DNA of 62,000 nt from positions 1-62,000 of the forward strand of contig JBBHKE010000044.1 in assembly GCA_037447655.1 (NCBI GenBank), read 5' to 3'. Under the pieces are notes generated by a model that was not told the origin of the DNA, made no database searches, and saw only the letters and a list, made by a program, of their open reading frames with translations. Both the position numbers and the translations under genes were made by a program. The stretch comes from Zygnema cylindricum (taxonomy: Eukaryota; Streptophyta; Zygnematophyceae; Zygnematales; Zygnemataceae). This document shows, piece by piece, positions 60,644 to 62,000 of the stretch (positions are counted from its first letter, which is position 1; each line of letters starts with the position of its first letter).

Positions 60644-61835
60644 TGAAACTCTGAGACCTCCATTGGCCCTCAGAGTATGCAGATCCAAAAAAAGCTAATC
60701 TAGATAGTGCCGACTCCAAGTTAATATAAACCCAAATGACTAACCCTTGACAGTCACAATCCCAATATAGATTCACCCCTGTGAAATAACACTTTATGTG
60801 TGCTCAGTTCCACCACAGAATGCAAAGTTTGAATATGAGATTTGGACACATTCACCCACTTTGACTTTCCCTTAGAAATGCAGCCACACTGGCGGACAAA
60901 AACTCTGAACGACTACACCCCTGTGTAGCTTGGACTCCCCTGAGTGCGCAACAAAAAGAATCACTGAAAATGGTCAAGTAAATTGATAGTTATGGCTGCC
61001 CAAAGTTAGCCATTTATACAAGATGCTCACTGGGAGAGGCGACTAGCTACCCAAAATATTCTAAGTCCTATTCTCACTCTAAGACCCTATCTACTGAGGT
61101 ACGGCACCAATCACATCACTGTACCGTACAAATAAGTACAAGTGCCGGTGTACTTTCTGTACGACAATCGTACGATATGGCTGAAATGTCAACACATCTC
61201 ATATATCTATTTGTTCCCGTAATCTCCGGCGTTGCCACAATCCAATGCTTACGTGCCATGTGTCATCCTATGTGGCGATGACGACAAACCGCCAAAAGTA
61301 CATATCCCGCGATCGCGTGGCCTATCGTGGCCGTCAGATCAAATCCGGCTATATTGCCAGCCTTTGAAAATAGACGCGCGGTATTTGTTTCGCAGTCGAA
61401 CCAAATGCGCGGTATCCGTTTCATAAATAAATTTGTACTCCGTACTATCTATAACTGTATCTATGCAATACGTATATATTTCCAGTTAAATGAACTAGTC
61501 TACGTGTAACTATTTAGACAATTATCAAACCCCATACGTAGTAATACCAGCTCTAGTCTAAATGGATAGAGTCACTGGCTATTGCGGTTGTGACAAATGG
61601 CAGGTACCAGGATCAAATCCTGGCTGTATCAAAACTACCTTTAGAGAAAAAACCCCCTATAAAACAACTGTCTGTCTCCCTCTAGACAGCACAGGTAGCC
61701 ATGGCTAACTCCTCCTCCAGTCTTCAGTGACTGCGACAAGTGTGGGGACTTGAGGAGGAGTTAGAGGCAGGCTGTCAATATCTACTATTTTGCTTTTTAT
61801 TTTGCAATCTCTAGACCTAGAAAATACTTGAATTC
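60644..61835 (-). repeat. Copia H 3-prime LTR (B family)
   Basis: Minus-orientation LTR from TGAAACTCTG (60644) to about 61835-61840 (sense start TGTTGGAATTCAAG). Followed by the polypurine tract (sense GACTAGAAAATAAGTGGAG). Carries the hairpin with TCAGTGACTGCGACAAGT at 61724-61741 and a tRNA-like module. The partner LTR lies outside the window. Confidence 0.88.
61554..61630 (+). promoter_or_regulatory. tRNA-like Pol III module, antisense in LTR H
   Basis: TAGTCTAAATGG (61554-61565) fits the A-box consensus, GGATCAAATCC (61610-61620) the B box. The hairpin CCAGG-ATCAAAT-CCTGG has the 5-bp stem and 7-nt loop of a tRNA T arm. Only TTT follows, so termination is weaker here. Confidence 0.55.
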
Positions 61836-61840
61836 CAACA

Positions 61841-62000
61841 CTCCACTTATTTTCTAGTCTTTTTTTTTTTTTTTTTTTTTCAACTTCCACAAACAAGTAA
61901 ACAAACATCCCCTCCCCTTTTTCCTTTTCTTTTTCCTTTTACCTTTTCCTTTCATAATACTGAAGTATTTAACACAGTGCATTAAATGAACTGAAATAAT
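61841..62000 (-). pseudogene. Copia H internal region (start of 3-prime non-coding end)
   Basis: Purine tract then a T-rich stretch very similar to B at 2606-2745 (both with AAACAAACAT-type words). Continues beyond the window; no domain visible yet. Confidence 0.7.

Overview
The window reads as nuclear DNA of a land plant. The evidence is a spliced WRKY transcription-factor gene whose WRKY domain is split by the conserved intron just before YYRC, plus Ty1/copia and Ty3/chromovirus retrotransposons, MITEs and long microsatellites. I cannot name the species; a seedless plant such as a bryophyte is only a guess. The only convincing host gene is the WRKY gene at 9282-12057. Almost everything else is transposon or anonymous AT-rich DNA.

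Layout. 1-1710: anonymous DNA with one MITE. 1711-5656: minus-strand copia element 'B', internally deleted, with both LTRs. 5657-9281: spacer holding an 895-bp terminal-inverted-repeat element inside an (AT)n tract, a 306-bp hAT-type MITE, another MITE and the WRKY promoter. 9282-12057: WRKY gene with a WNKYGQK motif; intron 1 is (CT)-rich and intron 2 is (GA)-rich, so they are mutually complementary. 12058-19480: 3-prime flank that is duplicated collinearly and broken up by MITEs. 19480-26940: anonymous DNA with pyrimidine-rich tracts and tandem repeats. 26944-28593: LTR fragment and a possible TRIM-like element.

From 28.6 kb to about 59.4 kb the window is a nest of retrotransposons that can be resolved by target-site duplications. 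A plus-strand copia ('E') has its 5-prime LTR split by a Ty3 chromovirus ('A', 29354-58737, TSD GGTTG). A is in turn split by copia 'D1' (32565-38961, TSD CAATC), a solo LTR 'F' (40406-41448, TSD CACGC/CAGGC) and copia 'D2' (43081-57726, TSD CCCGG). D2's 3-prime LTR is split by copia 'C' (43766-51964, TSD GTTAA). C contains a related copia 'C-prime', fused so that protease-integrase occurs twice. At 59445-62000 lie a truncated C-type LTR, a truncated B-type LTR with gag start ('G') and the 3-prime LTR of another B-type element ('H') that runs off the window.

The most interesting biology is shared by all these copia families. First, the LTR ends inside the gag reading frame: the gag ATG and its first 7-20 codons lie in the LTR. 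Second, the bases directly after the LTR, GGTTATGGGCCCACC or near variants, match the complement of the anticodon arm of initiator tRNA-Met (half-tRNA priming), so the primer-binding site encodes the conserved gag residues VMGPP. Third, each complete LTR carries an antisense tRNA-like module (A box, B box, usually a T4 terminator). Fourth, each has a conserved U3 hairpin with an almost invariant 18-nt core. The Ty3 element next to them uses the ordinary tRNA 3-prime-end primer site.
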